From positions 868,001-932,000 of the forward strand of contig CP150554.1 of the NCBI GenBank assembly GCA_049487715.1: a stretch of 64,000 bases of DNA. The letters run 5' to 3'. The translations under genes were made by a program, and so were the position numbers. Under the pieces are notes generated by a model. That model searched no databases, was not told the origin of the DNA, and saw only the letters and a program-made list of their open reading frames with translations. Shown here piece by piece: positions 1-10,548 of this stretch. Source of the stretch: Pycnococcus provasolii (taxonomy: Eukaryota; Chlorophyta; Pseudoscourfieldiophyceae; Pseudoscourfieldiales). Each line of letters opens with the position of its first letter. The first letter of the stretch is position 1.

Positions 1-165
1 TGCGGTCGTTGACCAAATTTTGAAGGCTCAAGGCGAACCAGCCCACGCGCGCGTGTAAAGAAATATTTTGAAAGTTTTAGAAATATTGAAAAGTTTTCAA
101 AAATAGTAAAGCTCGAAATTCCCCTCCCCATACCTATTGTGAACTTACGGGCGTGTGCTGCTTAC

Positions 166-1141
166 TTACTTGCCAGCCGCCGCCTTGCAATATCGCCACA
201 CGCAGATGCCGATGCACGCGCCAATCACGAGGAAGCCAACTCCGCCGATCGTGCCCGCGTTTTCCTTGGCCGTCTTCAGCAGGCTGTTCTTCTCCACAAC
301 CTCCAGAGCCTCCTCCTCGCGCTCCTCCGCCGAGGCCTCGAGCGACTCAGCCTGCTTCACAACCTTCGATGCGTCCGACTCAGCCTTCTCTGCGAGATCC
401 TCAGCCTCCTCAGCCTTCGACTCTGCCGTCTCCGCGGCGATGATGGCGCCCGACTTGTCTCCCTCGCGGATGTCCGCCGCAGCCTCCTTCAGCTTCTCGG
501 CAGCCTCCTCAGCAGCCTTTCCCGCATCCTCAGCCTCTTGTGCCGTCTGCGTCGCCTCGCTCGTCTGCTGGCCCTCCTCGGCCAGCGCATCCGCCGCGGC
601 GTCAGCCTCGCCAGCCGCCTCGCCAGCCGCGGTGGCAGCCTCCTCGGCCGCCGCCTCCGCCTTCTTCGCCTCGTCCTCCGCCTTTTTCTCGTCGCCGTCG
701 ACAATCGCCTCAGCCACATTCTCTGCCGCCTGTTCGGCTTCCTTCGCGGCATCCACAGCCTCTGCCGCCTCTCCCTGCGCCACCGCGGCGTCGTTCGCGG
801 CGATAGCCTCGTCCTTTGCCTCAGCTGCCGCATCCGTCGCCTCCTTCATTGCCTCCATCACAACCTGTTTTTTTTTAGATAAAGAGCGCGCGTGTTCGTG
901 TTTTGTTTTGTTTTTTTGTCTTTGTGTGAGTGTCTGTTTGTATTCGTTTCGAGACGCTCGAGACGTCGTTGTTCCCCGATCATGTCCAGTTGCGTACCTC
1001 TGCCTTGGCTCCCCCCACGAGCGTTGTTGTGGCCGCGGCGTCCTGCAAGAGCACGCGCGCCATTGTGAGGAGAGGGGCCATTGCTAGGAGCAGGAGGAGG
1101 AGCGCGAGATGCCTGCGCGCGTTCGTCATCATCATCGCCAT
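166..1141 (-). CDS. Signal-peptide, Ala/Glu-rich coiled-coil membrane protein (two exons)
   Basis: Two exons on the minus strand. Exon 1 (1141-998) encodes a 48-residue start with a strongly hydrophobic signal peptide (run of Leu after ARRH). Donor GTACGC begins at 997 and acceptor ends in CAG at 865, giving a 133-nt intron in phase 0. Exon 2 (864-166) continues in frame to the stop; total about 280 aa. The body is very rich in Ala, Glu, Asp and Lys with heptad-like spacing, so a long helix or coiled coil is likely. A single membrane segment near the C-terminus (GGVGFLVIGACIGICVW) precedes a short basic tail. Topology looks type I: acidic helical ectodomain, one membrane anchor. No enzyme motif is visible and I do not recognise the family. 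The same DNA is open in other frames, but splicing, signal peptide and anchor support this one. Confidence 0.72.
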
Positions 1142-2062
1142 CTGAGAGAGATGTTTGAGGAAGAGTGGGAGGGGGGGAGTGAGTCAAGATCAATCAAGGG
1201 AATCTGAGACCAAACCAGCTGAGACGGGACGAGACGCACCTCGAGAGGGATGCCTTAAGGTGAGTGCTACTGTTTAAGGTAAGGTGTGGAACGAAGGTGA
1301 AGTTCAGATCGTTCGTCCAAGGGGGGAGATGGGATGGCGCCTTCCCTCCTCCGAGTTCAACCACCTCCGAGGACGAGGGGGGGAGAGGCCCGAGGGGAGG
1401 GGAGGGGCATGGGCCGCCTAGCCTGAGCCTCAGAGCCTGAGCTCTTGGTTTGTTTGGGCTTCAGCAAGAGTTCGCCTTCCCTGGTCTCGCCTCTCCTCTC
1501 GTGTCTGTCTGGGCGCCAATGAGTGTCTCTTCTCTTCTCGTCCTCGCTCCTCCGTGGTTGCAGGAATTCTCATTCCTGCAACTGGGCATCAGGGTTTCCC
1601 TTTTTTTCCTTTTTTTTCCTTTTTTTTCAGGGTTGGCATACGCCCGTGGGAGATGGCGCGGAAGAAGAAGAAGATGAAGAAGCGCACCACCGTACGGAAC
1701 AGTTGGCTTAAGGTAGTTTGAAGTGCGCTTCCTTCGCCCTTCTGCCATCTGGTAACTTAAATGAGCATGGGTGGATCCCGATGCCAATCGCCAATAAGGG
1801 GCGTTTCCTACCGGCGAAGAGCCTCGCTGAATTGGTCGAAACCAGTCGAATGCATCGCGGAGTCGGCGGAGACGATCGCGAGCGTCTTCAAGCTGTCTCG
1901 GACGAAGACGAAGCGGGCAAAAGCCCTGCTTTCTTCCTTGAAGCGTGTGGCCGTTGAGAAGGGTGGTCGACGACGACCTAGGAGGAGGAGGAGGAGAGGC
2001 TGAGAGGCTGAGAGGGAGAGCTTTCCCGGCCCCTGCGAGGAAGCAAGGAAGGCCATGCGACT
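1142..2062. other. Gene-free stretch with a possible small spliced gene
   Basis: About 0.9 kb between the divergent genes on either side. It holds poly-purine and poly-pyrimidine runs (1600-1630). At 1653 an ATG begins a very basic 20-codon stretch (MARKKKKMKKRTTVRNSWLK) that runs into a GTAGTT donor-like site at 1711. Several open stretches follow downstream to about 2003, one with an Arg-rich end. I could not fix an acceptor, so a small spliced basic protein is possible but not shown. Otherwise it probably holds the promoters and 5' UTRs of the flanking genes. Confidence 0.3.
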
Positions 2063-4750
2063 TTGGACGTCTTGTCTTGTCCCACCTGCCGGCCTCACCT
2101 TAAAGGTACTATCGTAGCCTTCCCTTTACTGACTCCATCACTCGCCATCACTCCCCATCAGTTCTACTCCCATATGCCCACTCACGCTATGATAGCCTCC
2201 GAACTGCCGGCGGAGGCTATCATAGCCAAGTCCGTGCCGCCGTCGGGGACCGTGCAGGTGGCGGCGAGCAGGCTGCAAGGCATTCAAAAGGCGATGGTGC
2301 ACGTCGGAACGAGCTTCAGAAATTCGGATAAAGTGCGCTTCGACAGATGGCAGAAACGGAACACGTCACTCGAGTTTGACGGAGACAAGCACGGAGAAGC
2401 CGCGAGACAGGAGGCACTCACGGCTTTCATCAGGCAGCAGAGGAATATTTTCTCCACCCTGGACCACCTGCAGGCGAGCAATAAGCAAACGACGCTGAGA
2501 GAAGCAAGGCGCGCTGCGAGAAGCTACGAGAAAGAGTTTGGGCCGGTGCGCAGCCAGACCGACGTTGACGACGGTGCGAGCGATACACGCTTGGAAGCGT
2601 TTTACCAAACGGCTCGCGACAAACAGAGCCGTTATGCGAGCGTCGAGGCTGAATATAGCAAACAGACGCGGAGTCGGCACCATAAGATGAGCGCGGATGT
2701 GGCGCGCATCATAATTGCAAGGCACATGCGACGCTACATTGCAAAGAGACGGTGGATACGTGCCAGGAACAAGGCGATGGCACTCGTGAGCTTCAAGGTC
2801 GCGGGGGGCTACAGCCACTCGAAGTTCTCTCCGAGCGTCCTGCTGCCGGATGAGAGCGCGGCGAGTCGCATCATAGCAACTTCGACGACTGCGAAGAACG
2901 ACGGCGAGTCGGCTTCGGCACTGGCGGCAGACGGCGGAGATGGCAGCCCAGCTGACGCGGAGAGAAAACGCGCGGTGTCGCCGAAGCGAGACGAGAGCTA
3001 TCGCCGCGTTGACCTGAGCAGCCTTGGTGCACCGCGCCTCAGCGTCGTAAGAGACGGAGGAGATTCGCCCACGTTTCATCGCAGTCCCTTGAGGCGGCGC
3101 CGAGCGGCGCCGCCGCCTTGGGCTGCGAGCAGTGGCGCGACAAATCGGGTCTCTCAGCCACACCTCACCCTTCTGCGCAGCCTGGAGATGCAGACGGGAT
3201 CACTCACGATGTCGCTGCCAACGGGGGCGATGTCGAAGGCTACCAAGTCGCACAAGCCATGGAAACAAACGCTCGATCGTGCGCCGCTCGAGGAGGCTCT
3301 GCCGCCTCCGGTTCTAGCGAAGCATTACGACGAGCAGTTTGGATCAGGGCAGCCATCCGGAGGACTGGGCCACGTTTTGAGCGAGGAGATTAGCGAGGTG
3401 CTGCTCGTGCGAACAAACATGCGCAGCGAGCAGGCACGCAGACGGCAGGACATGCTCGATGCGAGGAGAAAGGAGATGCGCCGCTACGAGACGAAGCTGG
3501 CGATTGTGACAGACGCCCTGAGTCAGTCGCGTGTGTACCGCGTTCCAAGCGTCGTGCCCCCTCCTCATCCCCCTCGAGACAATACCGGCGAAGAAATGGC
3601 CACGAGGAGCGAGCCAGTACCGACTACGCCGCGCCTGGTGGCAAGCCTGCCAATGGGCTCACCGCGAGCGCGGCCAGGCTCTCCTTCGGTGTCGAAGCGC
3701 ATGCGACGAAAGCCAGCATCTTCACCAAGTAGGGAAGGCAGTGGCACCAAACAGCTATTCGTGGCATCGTCACCACCACCTAAACAGTTTCTCCCCTATT
3801 CGCACACGCTTGCTCTGAGCAGCTTGCGCACGACAACACGGGAAGACCGCCTGGCCCCGACGTCGCTGAGGACGGAGACGGAGACGGAGACGGAGGCGGC
3901 AATGGCGGCGGCGATGGCATCTCTGGGCCACAGCCGTCCTACGACTGCGATGACAACCTCATCCTCTCGACCAGCAACGAGAGGGACTGTGGTACGTTAT
4001 CGTGATCAGCCGCACACCTCGGCGGGAGTCGATTACGACGGTTCGATTCGATCGCATCCCGTGGTGGTTCCGACAATGCGAGTGTACGCTGTGGAACAGA
4101 CGAAGAAGAAGTTGAAGCAGGAGGAGGAGAATAAGGAGGAGGAGGAGGAGGAGAAGGAGGAGGAGGAGGGAGGGGGAGAGGAGGAGGAGGATGGCAAGAC
4201 GACGGCGGCCGGGACGACTTGGAGGAAGCCTAAGCCGCCGAAGGGAGAACGGCGCACGTGCAACAAAAATTGGGGTGCATGGCTGAGTGATCCGCTAGTA
4301 GCACCGGGTGCGGACTTGCCTGAGCTGCCGGAGGCTCCTTCCTCTCCTAACGTCGAGCGTCCTACGACAGCCCCTGCAAGAAATCAGACTTGCGCATTTT
4401 CATTCACGCGTGCGCCGTATTTGAGTGCAAGCAGGGGACGTCTAGGCGCCGAACCTTCCGAGGTGAGGGAAGACGCTGGAGGAGGCTGGCTGAGCAAGGT
4501 GGCTGTGGAACCTAAATTTGGATACACGAAGGTGCCACGAGCCTTTCCTGCAGCGTCGAATAGCCGACAGAAGACGCGAGTGGAAACGGCACGCAGACGC
4601 ATCAACCAGCGTGCCCCTCGGGCTGTGGTGACTGCACGCCGCGATCGCCTTACCAGCGACGCCAAGTACTCTTCCGCGAATGAGGACGTGTTTGTGTTCG
4701 TTGGTGGGAGAGATGCCCTGGTTGGAAAGAAACAAACAGGGTTTGTTTGA
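2063..4750 (+). CDS. Large unrecognised protein with one IQ-like motif and Glu-rich tract
   Basis: Single open frame of 895 codons. The first in-frame ATG is at 2063, but ATGs at 2174 or 2189 (within a perfect hairpin) may be the real start because the first 37 residues are not conserved-looking. Near residues 209-240 a basic helix with the pattern ARHMRRYIAKRRWIRAR resembles a calmodulin-binding IQ segment. The central part is Ser/Pro/Arg-rich and probably disordered, and around residues 685-715 there is an almost pure Glu/Lys run from a GAG repeat. No catalytic motif is seen. The gene is convergent with the channel gene that ends at 4872. Function unknown; a cytoskeletal or basal-body scaffold would be speculation. 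Confidence 0.6.
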   Translation: MDVLSCPTCRPHLKGTIVAFPLLTPSLAITPHQFYSHMPTHAMIASELPAEAIIAKSVPPSGTVQVAASRLQGIQKAMVHVGTSFRNSDKVRFDRWQKRNTSLEFDGDKHGEAARQEALTAFIRQQRNIFSTLDHLQASNKQTTLREARRAARSYEKEFGPVRSQTDVDDGASDTRLEAFYQTARDKQSRYASVEAEYSKQTRSRHHKMSADVARIIIARHMRRYIAKRRWIRARNKAMALVSFKVAGGYSHSKFSPSVLLPDESAASRIIATSTTAKNDGESASALAADGGDGSPADAERKRAVSPKRDESYRRVDLSSLGAPRLSVVRDGGDSPTFHRSPLRRRRAAPPPWAASSGATNRVSQPHLTLLRSLEMQTGSLTMSLPTGAMSKATKSHKPWKQTLDRAPLEEALPPPVLAKHYDEQFGSGQPSGGLGHVLSEEISEVLLVRTNMRSEQARRRQDMLDARRKEMRRYETKLAIVTDALSQSRVYRVPSVVPPPHPPRDNTGEEMATRSEPVPTTPRLVASLPMGSPRARPGSPSVSKRMRRKPASSPSREGSGTKQLFVASSPPPKQFLPYSHTLALSSLRTTTREDRLAPTSLRTETETETEAAMAAAMASLGHSRPTTAMTTSSSRPATRGTVVRYRDQPHTSAGVDYDGSIRSHPVVVPTMRVYAVEQTKKKLKQEEENKEEEEEEKEEEEGGGEEEEDGKTTAAGTTWRKPKPPKGERRTCNKNWGAWLSDPLVAPGADLPELPEAPSSPNVERPTTAPARNQTCAFSFTRAPYLSASRGRLGAEPSEVREDAGGGWLSKVAVEPKFGYTKVPRAFPAASNSRQKTRVETARRRINQRAPRAVVTARRDRLTSDAKYSSANEDVFVFVGGRDALVGKKQTGFV
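2186..2226. repeat. Perfect 16-bp inverted repeat over candidate start codons
   Basis: Left arm 2186-2201 (GCTATGATAGCCTCCG), 9-nt loop, right arm 2211-2226, with no mismatch. The in-frame ATG at 2189 lies inside the left arm, so an RNA hairpin here could affect start choice or translation. Confidence 0.75.
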
Positions 4751-4871
4751 CGTATGACACGTGGCTGTCTGTGCGTGGTGTGTGTAATGATATAATAAAA
4801 AGGATGCTCTTTGGCAAATATAAACAATAAAAGGAAACCCACACACACTGTACACGCCCACATTCCCTTTC

Positions 4872-6991
4872 TTAGTCACCACCTCTGAGAACATCCTTGA
4901 TCAACTGCTTGCGCAATTTTCTTTTCTTGGGTCGACCAGGCTTTCGAGGAGATGACATGTAGTCGTCTTCGACATCGTCCCACCGGAAGGCGTCTTCTTC
5001 ACGCTCTTCATCTAGTATTCCTCCAAGGAGGCGGCCCCGCTTGTCTTCGACGCACAGCGCGGTGAGCATAGCACGCAAAGCATACCACGATCCCTTTGAA
5101 ATGGCATTCACACCACGCCTTCCGAATCTCACTGCATCACGTACGAGCTTCTCCGCGCGCATGATTTTCTTCCTCTTGTAGTTGCCTAATTTCACTGGAA
5201 GCAGAGTAGCGCGCCACCGACTTCGACGTTTTGCTTCATTTGCTTGCTTGCGCATTATCGACCTTGCAGCAGGAGGTAGGGCTGAGCTGAGCACCATCAT
5301 ATCCGCAAGAATCGCTGACATCCCCCTCGCCGTATCTCGTGCACGCCGCAGAACAGCCTCCGCTAGTGCATTGCCGTAATAATGGTCAAACTCCGAGCCT
5401 GAGCGCCAGCCGATGTCGTGGATAATACGATGCGCAACGCGGAAGCATGCATCGTGCACAATCTGTCGATGCTTAGCGTCCTGAAGGTGCTTTGTCGTAC
5501 TATGTAAGCGATACTGCTCATTTGTCGTGGCAAAGCGATACAACAAATCGTCCATCGCGGTGCGATGCTGCAGACTCTTAAGATCAAAGATGGCGTCACT
5601 CTTCTCAACTTTTGCATCGGAAAGCGCGAAAGATGTATCGCGAGAACTTTCTCTTGGCAATATCGTGCCATCCTTACGCGCCGTTCTGTCGATTTGCATC
5701 CTGCTGAGGTTGCGCGATTGAACTTTCGCATTTTCCGACGCTACCAGGTGCAATGCATGCAAAACTTCGCCAAGTGCCGTGGGGCCGACTGTTTTATTTA
5801 GTGGGTTAGGGTGTTAGTGAATTGTTTGTCTATCCGCTATGGATGTTTAGAGGCAGACTTACGCATGCCGAGCAAGGGAACGGTGAGTTCCTGACGGTTC
5901 ACCTGGTTCATGCGAAGGTACCGAGAGGAATCAGTTAGTAAACCTTTACCCCGCATTTCGCCTGTCACAAGCCTGTTTGATATCCGGCGCAAATCGATAC
6001 TGTCAACTGTGGTACTGATGGCGTGACTTTTTAAACCTCCGTAATCTTTACGGCGTTGCAAAAGGTCCTCCAGCACATGAATGCTTCTCTCTGTTAGACG
6101 AATGAGCTTTTGTGCTCGTCGCCACCGACCAGCACTCGGCGAAATCGGCGAAACCATTCCATCAGCGCCCAACTTGATGGGAGTTGATCGTGATTCATGC
6201 ATATCCAAAATAGCTCGTGCACCACCACTTGCTCTCTCTCTAATTGCGGCCGTAGCGCCGAACATAGCTGGAGATGACAATGGGCTTAATGGCGAAATTG
6301 GTGTTGGCGTTGTAGTTCCTGCATCGTCCATCAAGAGGCCTCTGCCACTCGCATTCTTTGCCGATGTAAAACCTGGCAAAGCTCGTCTGACATCCAGCCA
6401 CTTCACATTACCGGTGAAGACGAAAGCAGAGGCATTCCTCCAACCTAAGTTGTAGAGAAGTGCGCTCAGGAGATCTCGTGCTTGGTCCAAATGGCCATGG
6501 TTGCGCATTAAATTACGAGCAAGACTTTGGTCGGACGTCCGGCGACGCTTCTCTAGGCGTTCTCTGGCTACTCGCCGATCGCGTTCTTTCCAGAACAGTC
6601 CGAATAAGATGGCGAAAATGAATTTCAGCATCGTGAGCGCAGTTAGCAGCGGATAGAATAAATGCACCAGCATGATTGCGAATTGCTGCATCGGATCGAT
6701 AAGCACACCTTGCCCTCTGCCGATGCTCAGCTCGTACTTGACCATACCCTCCTCGCGATCTAGTTGAAAATCCGCAAACTTGTCGACTGCATGCAAAACC
6801 CGGCTGTACTCAGCGACGCGATCGCCAGCGAGCAAGTGAAGGATATAAGAACACCCGGCGACAAAACCTATAAGCACAATGACTACCGTCGCAATACTCG
6901 GCAAGCTCCGTCGCAGCGTAAGCATAAATGGGTAAAGCATCGAAAGGCTAAAGCACTGTCGAGCAATGTTTGCAGCAATACCAAGCAGGAT
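4872..6991 (-). CDS. Polycystin/TRPP-like cation channel, C-terminal half (downstream of retrotransposon)
   Basis: This is the 3' part of a gene whose 5' part lies at 13453-15259. Exon a (6991-5863) and exon b (5788-4872) flank a 74-nt intron (donor GTAAGT at 5862, acceptor CAG ending at 5789), and the codon phases match. Exon a encodes membrane segments resembling the last two of the PKD-channel family, with a pore-like region between (IDPMQQFAIMLVHLFYPLL then a final span FIFAILFGLF), followed by a long basic cytosolic tail. Exon b is a charged tail ending in a basic KPGRPKKRKLRK stretch. Together with the N-terminal half this matches polycystin-type channels of cilia, but the classic pore sequence is divergent. 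The reading frame is intact up to the retrotransposon junction at 6987-6991. Confidence 0.62.
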
Positions 6992-7520
6992 TGACTGAAA
7001 CCCAAGTACTCCAACAACAGCCGTGCCACCTTAAGTGACCTTAAATACAAGGCACACTGGAGTCGGTGTAGAGTAGTGATAACCACTGTGAGTGGCCGCC
7101 ACTAATTAAGACTTGAACTCCCCTCTGACTACGAATCGAGTAGACAGAAGAAAAGGAATGAATCGTTTACAAGGTTCATCGGACGAGCCCATTTAGTGGC
7201 TCGCCTACAGGATGCCTCTGGGCCGTCCGAGGGCCTCAAGAGACACCTCTTCACCACCGTAGACGTGGTGATAAGGCCCTCAATCAAATCTCATCCAAAA
7301 CCAACTCAATCTATGTCCCCACAGACAAATCCAGCGTCCGGGAGCCGCCACTCCTTCACACCATGTCACAAACCCACGTGGCGGAACTCCGAAACCAAAC
7401 TCACCCAGAAACCCTAAACGTAACCCTAGACCTAACCCTAGATCCAACCCTAACCCTAAACAAAACCCTAATCCTAGAAACCCCAAATCAGAACCTGCGA
7501 GAACCAAACGCCCTCGCTCA
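6992..7520 (-). repeat. 3' LTR of the copia element
   Basis: 529 bp, starting TGACTG and ending CGCTCA on the plus strand, i.e. TG...CA bounded. It matches the other LTR except for one base that I can see (CGAATCGAG against CGAATGGAG). It contains degenerate CCCTAA/CCCTAAA telomere-like repeats at about 7409-7476. Confidence 0.95.
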
Positions 7521-7528
7521 CTCCTCCC
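7521..7528 (-). other. Polypurine tract next to 3' LTR
   Basis: Reads GGGAGGAG on the minus strand immediately before the 3' LTR, the expected place for plus-strand priming. Confidence 0.6.
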
Positions 7529-8341
7529 GAGCAGGGTCTCGGGGTGCCAGCTCCCTGCACAGTGTCCTGTCACGCAACTTGCAGAAATCGTCGCGCGATA
7601 GCCCCTTCGTGAGAAGGTCGGCCAACTGATCCTTAGTGTCGATGTAGCGCAACTCCAACACCAAACGTCGTACCTGATCGCGTACGTATTGCAGACGAAC
7701 GTCGATATGTTTGGTGCGTCCGCTATAAACAATATCGCGCAAGATCGTGATGGCGGCTGTATTGTCCTCATATATAACCGTCGGTCCAGGGACGATGATG
7801 CCCAATTCTCCAAGCGCACGCCTTGCGACGATGATGGATGAACAGTTGTCGGCGAGAGCAATGGTTCTGCCTCCGTGCTAGACTTGGCAGGTAAGGTGCT
7901 GCTTCGTGGACTTCCACATGAACGCGCCTTGCCTCCAAATGCGCCCAACATACCAGAAATCGATTTGCGGTCGACCTCTCCGGCAAAGTCAGCGTCCACA
8001 TAGGCACGCATGTTGGGGATGCCAGGCATAGCAGGATAGAACCCCGTAATTGACAGTTGTGCGCAAGTAGCCAAGGATGCGCTCAACTTGTTGCCAATCA
8101 GCTGCGGTGGGGCGAGCCATGCCTTGAGCGGCCGCTCGCGTGGCATATGCAAGATCCGGGCGGCTGAGATTGACCAGGTAGAGCAGCATGCCCACGGCCT
8201 TGCGAAATTGGCCAGCTTGAACGTCAGAGAGCAAGGGAGACGGCGTTGGCGGCGGTTCGCTGCGCGTAGGCGTGGCGAATGAGCCGGTGACGTCGGGGAA
8301 CGTGTCCAAGATGCGTTGAGCGTATGCCGTCTGGTGGACAC
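7521..8341 (-). pseudogene. Retrotransposon RNase H region (frame-broken)
   Basis: Two overlapping reading frames. The segment starting near 8341 contains the copia RNase H opening (AYVDADFAGEVDRKSISG). The segment from 7805 to about 7518 carries the later part (EDNTAAI, TKHIDVR, TKDQLADLLTKGL), typical of the end of copia polyproteins. The frame changes between them, so the region cannot be read as one protein without a shift. The frame ends right at the purine tract and 3' LTR, as expected for the end of pol. Confidence 0.8.
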
Positions 8342-9622
8342 GCACTCCAGATGACGAGCGGCTGAGCTGCATACCGATGATTTGGGTCAGCTCGTCACCG
8401 TCCTGCCGCGTGAGCTTATCAAAAGCAGCATGCAACGACGTATACGCCTCCTCCACATCGGCGGAGCGCTGTGCGAATACGCTGATGTCGTCGACGTAAG
8501 TAGCTAAGCAGATAAGAGTTCCGGCAGGGAAATTCCCTTTGAAAAACAAGGATCAGCGGCCGATTGCGCATATCCAGCGTCTCGGAGCACGGACTCCAGA
8601 TGCAACCAAAATTGCCGGCCGGCGTCGGATTGCCCATATAACGCTCGATGGAGCTCGAAGACATCGCCAGTTCCGTCGTCATAGCCAGGCGGTTGACGGA
8701 TATAAACCACACGCGTCTGGGGAGTGTTGGCATAGGCATTTCCGACATCGAAGCAGCTCATATAAGGGAAGACGCCAGCTCCGTGAAGCGCAATACACAT
8801 GCGCAAGATGTTAAGAGCGATTTGTGCCGAGAATCGGACGTGAACTTCACGTTCACGATCGCCTCGCACGCAGAATCGCGACTTGAATCGCTTGACTTCA
8901 CCAGTGACCGGATCCAGCTTGTATCTATAGGACCAAGTGGTAGGCAGAATCTCGGCGTTGGGTGGCAAGTCAGCAAGCTGACGCCGCGACCAGCATCCGA
9001 GTTCCCAAAGTGATGTGATCTCCTCCATTTCGCCACGGACGAAATCGGCAGCGTGGGGGCCGCGCAACATCTCTGCACGATTGCGCGGGTCTTTCAGCGG
9101 CGCCGAGGAACTGCCATATCCGGGCATGTCCTTGATTGCATACGTACGGCTGCGTCGGGAGGCGACAATGATTGTCGTATGATCGAAGCTGACGCTCCGC
9201 GAGCTGACAATTTGCCCCGTTTCCGTGCGCAGAAGGATGTGCCCGGGTTCAGTTGCGCCGTGCCGTTCCGGGTCGAAGCCTAGGTAAACCCCTTCGGTGG
9301 CGCGCGGTGCCAGTTTGTGCGGCCTTGAGCTCGAGCTGACGTGCGAAAAACACCGAGTGCCGAATACGCCGGAGCAGGTGAGATCAGGCATCGCGCCGGT
9401 TGCGAGCTTGAAAGGCACGCGCCAGTCAATCGTTTTCATCGGCGTGCGGTTGATCACCTGCGCGGCGTGGGCGAGCGCGTAAGCGTAGAACTTCGCGTCT
9501 AGCTTGTGCTGCTGCATCCACACTGGCGAGCGTCTTGATGAGGTCGACGGCCTTCTCGGCCGTGCCCACCTGGTGGTGGTCATCGGCGGCAGTGGGTTGG
9601 GTGTCGATCTTGTTGGCGCCAA
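7989..9622 (-). pseudogene. Retrotransposon integrase C-terminus and reverse transcriptase (frame-broken)
   Basis: The frame from 9622 to 8504 covers the end of integrase (INRTPM, GVYLGFDPERHG) and the first RT motifs (TTWSYRYKLDPVTGEVKRFKSR, then CFDVGNAYANTPQ and IRQPPGYDD). The frame from 8549 to 7989 continues with the RT catalytic YVDD box (ATYVDDISVFA) and the thumb region (YLVNLSRPDLAYA). The two overlap by about 45 bases in different frames. All expected copia RT blocks are present, so the break is a frame problem, not a deletion. Confidence 0.85.
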
Positions 9623-10548
9623 ACCATGTCTTAAGCTTGGCGCTTATCAAGTTGCTGCCGCGGTCGGATTTGATGACGCGAACCGTGCGGCGTCGTGCAT
9701 GCCAAAAGGCCACCGCCTCCTGGAATGCCGTCTCCATATCGTCCGGGGACTTCAAGGTCGCGCGATGATGTACCGCGTACATTTGTCGACCGTGATGAGC
9801 AAATGATCCCATCGATGCCCGGCGTCGAGAGTGGAATGTGGTCGACTACGAGCACTTCCCCTGGCGCGGGCTGAGGTGAAACATGTTCGTGGTGCCGAAT
9901 GCGATCATCGCGCTTGCGCATTCCTCCAGTCGCACACGCCTCGCAGTACGGGATGGCCGCATTAGGGTAATATTCTTTCTTCGATATTAGTCCCTGCCGA
10001 AGCATCTCCTCCAGAACTGCCGGCCCCTTGTGGCCGTGCTTGCAGTGCGTGATCAGGTTAGTCTGTTCGCGAACTGTCAGGTGGACATGCGACTTGCATG
10101 CGGCGCGATCTCCAGGTAGTCCGTACTCCATATCGTGATGAGGTTCCACGCCAACTGTGGCGTCACCAAGCATCGGGTCGAGGCGGAGGATCAACACCGG
10201 CCACTTGAGGGCTCCAGCGGGCGCGCCATTCGGATGTTGGAACAAGTGAGTTCCGGCGGCAATTGTGCGCATGGTGGTCCATCCTGTGACGTCGAGATGG
10301 TCCCAATCTGGTACGACCTGTGAATCCGACGCCGGTGTGGTTCGCATGTTTCTGACGTGCAAGGTCGAGGAACTTCTGCGCTTGGCTGTACTCCGGATTG
10401 AGCAGAACGTTCTCGTAGTCGGCATCATCTGGTAGAGTTTGCGGCGATCGAGGCTTCCAGTTTTCGAACGGATTTCTGGGGCTGCCATGGCTCTTAGCGC
10501 GTACGTTTTGGCCGTCGTTTCTGCCACATGCCTCGTGTGTAAACTCAT
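9426..10548 (-). pseudogene. Retrotransposon integrase N-terminal and core domains (frame-broken)
   Basis: The frame from 10548 to 9631 holds the zinc-binding HHCC pre-integrase segment (THCKHGHKG ... IPYCEAC) and the first catalytic Asp (VVDHIPL). The frame from 9812 to 9426 carries the second Asp (KSDRGSNLI) and the Glu region (HHQVGTAEKAVDLIK), so the D,D(35)E triad is spread across two frames. Family assignment as a copia integrase is secure; a continuous reading frame is not seen. Confidence 0.8.

Noticed and set aside
153-1087. Long plus-strand open frames rich in Ser/Ala/Arg/Pro
   Set aside because: They mirror the Ala/Glu-rich minus-strand gene, which has a signal peptide, a membrane anchor and a consistent intron.
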